Positions 45,963-46,893 of a stretch of 46,893 nt of DNA are shown here, piece by piece. The DNA lies in contig CAIKBL010000003.1 of assembly GCA_903825645.1 (NCBI GenBank), positions 1 through 46,893 of the forward strand, given 5' to 3'. Positions within the stretch are counted from its first letter, which is position 1, and each line of letters begins with the position of its first letter. Origin of the DNA: an uncultured Pseudomonadota bacterium. GTDB lineage: Bacteria; Pseudomonadota; Gammaproteobacteria; Ga0077536. The translations under genes were made by a program, and so were the position numbers. Under the pieces are notes generated by a model. The model saw only the letters and a program-made list of their open reading frames with translations, was not told the origin of the DNA and made no database searches.

Positions 45963-46791
45963 ATGGCTTTCAAGGGTTGCGGGAAAGCGATGTCGAGCAT
46001 GAACCTGTTGACGCACCTGTCGGTGATCCAGGATCCGCGGATTGAGCGCAACAAGAAATGCTATTTAACGGAGATGCTGTTTGTGGCGATCAGCGGCGCG
46101 AAAGGGTGGGCTGATATTGTTGAATTCGTGGAGTCAAAGGAGGAATGGTTAAGGCGTTTCGTGCGCCCTGACACAGGGATCCCGGTGGATGACACGTTTG
46201 CACGGGTCCTGTCGCGGATTGCGCCGCAGGGGTTACAGGCGTGTCTGGTGAAGGGGACGCAAGCGCTGAGCGCGGGCAATGCGGGTGAAGGGATCGCCCT
46301 TGATGGCAAGACGGTGCGGCGCTTTCATGATCGACGGCAGGGGCGTGGGGCCTTGCACCGGGTGCGTGCGTGTGCGACGGAGGCGGGTCTGGCGCTGGGA
46401 CAGGTGACGACGGAAGTGGAGTCGAATGAGATCGTGGCGATCCCTGAGTTATTACGCTATCTGGCACTAAAAGTGCGCGATTGTGACGATTGATGCGATG
46501 GGCTGCCAACGGGACATTGCGGCGCAGATCGTCGAGCAACAAGGGGACTATGTGCTGGCGGTCAAACGGAATCAGCCAGGACTGCATGACGGCATCATGG
46601 ATTTTTTTGATACCGCCCAGGCGCATGACTTTGTCGGGGTGGCGCACCCCTATTACACGCAGACCGAGAGCGGTCATGGTCGGGTTGAAGTGAGTCGCTG
46701 CTGGGCGAGTGCGCACTTGGAGGGATTGCCGCATCGGGAGGACTGGGCAGGGCGGGCCTATCCGAGATTTTGTGGGCGAGGCATATCATGA
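45963..46791 (+). pseudogene. ISAs1-family transposase, frameshifted
   Basis: Two overlapping frames give one DDE transposase of the ISAs1 (H-repeat) type. The first carries LLTHLSVIQDPRIERNKKCYLTEMLF, GIPVDDTFARVLSRI and the first Asp in GIALDGKTVRR. It is lost at TGA 46491-46493. The second carries the second Asp in VTIDAMGCQRDIAAQI, then YVLAVKRNQPGLH and the Glu region ESGHGRVEVSRCW. The shift lies near 46468-46480 (AAAAGTGCG). A few residues usual after MLFVAI (as in AVICGAEGW) appear deleted. The C-terminus departs from the family after about 46745 and stops early. Terminal inverted repeats were not identified. Confidence 0.8.
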
Positions 46792-46803
46792 GAGGAAACG
46801 AGG

Positions 46804-46893
46804 ATGGATATGCCAAGCAAGAGACGGACGTTAGCGGCACAGGCAGCGGCGCGAGGGCCGCTGCCTGAAGTGCCCGTAGAGTTGTTGGATCAA
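46804..46893 (+). CDS. start of a second, possibly IS256-type transposase (partial)
   Basis: A frame opens at an ATG preceded by GAGG and runs to the window edge (30 codons). It begins MDMPSKRRTLAAQAAARG and continues LPEVPVELLDQ. A basic start followed by P-x-x-L-L-D-Q resembles the N-terminus of IS256/Mutator transposases, but 30 residues are too few to be sure. If correct, a second IS truncates the ISAs1-type element. Confidence 0.35.
   Translation, partial: MDMPSKRRTLAAQAAARGPLPEVPVELLDQ

Noticed and set aside
1-46893. CRISPR arrays, tRNA or rRNA genes, prophage or integrase genes
   Set aside because: None seen. No regularly spaced repeats, no T-loop/acceptor combinations and no integrase motifs were found by reading both strands.

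Overview
The window looks like chromosomal DNA of a member of the Pseudomonadota, probably beta- or gammaproteobacterial. The reasons are a dnaX gene with a small 4.5S-type SRP RNA gene just upstream, Gram-negative style periplasmic quinohaemoprotein and cytochrome c genes, a heptosyltransferase-like GT9 enzyme, and a kdpFABC-DE locus in the usual proteobacterial order. This is inference from gene content; no 16S or other strong marker is present. Most genes lie on the minus strand.

Layout. 0-2 kb: dnaX and ffs (minus). 2-9 kb: a redox block with a PQQ/haem c dehydrogenase, a small lipoprotein, a DsrE-like exported protein, a monohaem cytochrome c with an FNR-like box far upstream, a GMC flavoprotein with a Cys cluster like FAD-glucose dehydrogenase, and an NTF2/SnoaL-like protein. 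9.7-12 kb: a GT9 glycosyltransferase and a sulfotransferase. 12.5-18 kb: EamA transporter, cytochrome P450, a decayed amidohydrolase, a second SnoaL-like protein and a zinc alcohol dehydrogenase. 18.6-24.3 kb: SDR, APH-type kinase and a class III PLP enzyme resembling AGXT2L1 phospho-lyases, with an APC permease divergent from them. 25-33.2 kb: the potassium pump kdpFABC (intact) followed by kdpD and kdpE, both riddled with in-frame stops. 33.8-41.5 kb: a five-gene minus-strand operon that matches acetophenone carboxylase apcABCDE in order and composition. 42.3-45.5 kb: a ThDP-dependent acetolactate-synthase-like enzyme and an aldehyde dehydrogenase. 45.7-46.9 kb: a glutamate dehydrogenase remnant, a frameshifted ISAs1-type transposase, and what may be the start of another transposase at the edge.

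How the genes may work together (inference). The Apc-type carboxylase would carboxylate a ketone at the cost of ATP. The ThDP enzyme and aldehyde dehydrogenase could handle oxo-acid or aldehyde products, but no shared pathway is proven. The permease, kinase, phospho-lyase and SDR read as uptake, phosphorylation, elimination and redox processing of an amino-alcohol. The PQQ, GMC and cytochrome c genes point to periplasmic oxidation feeding the respiratory chain.

A second theme is decay. kdpD, kdpE, the amidohydrolase, gdhA and a transposase are broken, and many gaps of 0.5-0.9 kb hold nothing recognisable. This suggests a genome that is losing genes while keeping some large metabolic operons intact.
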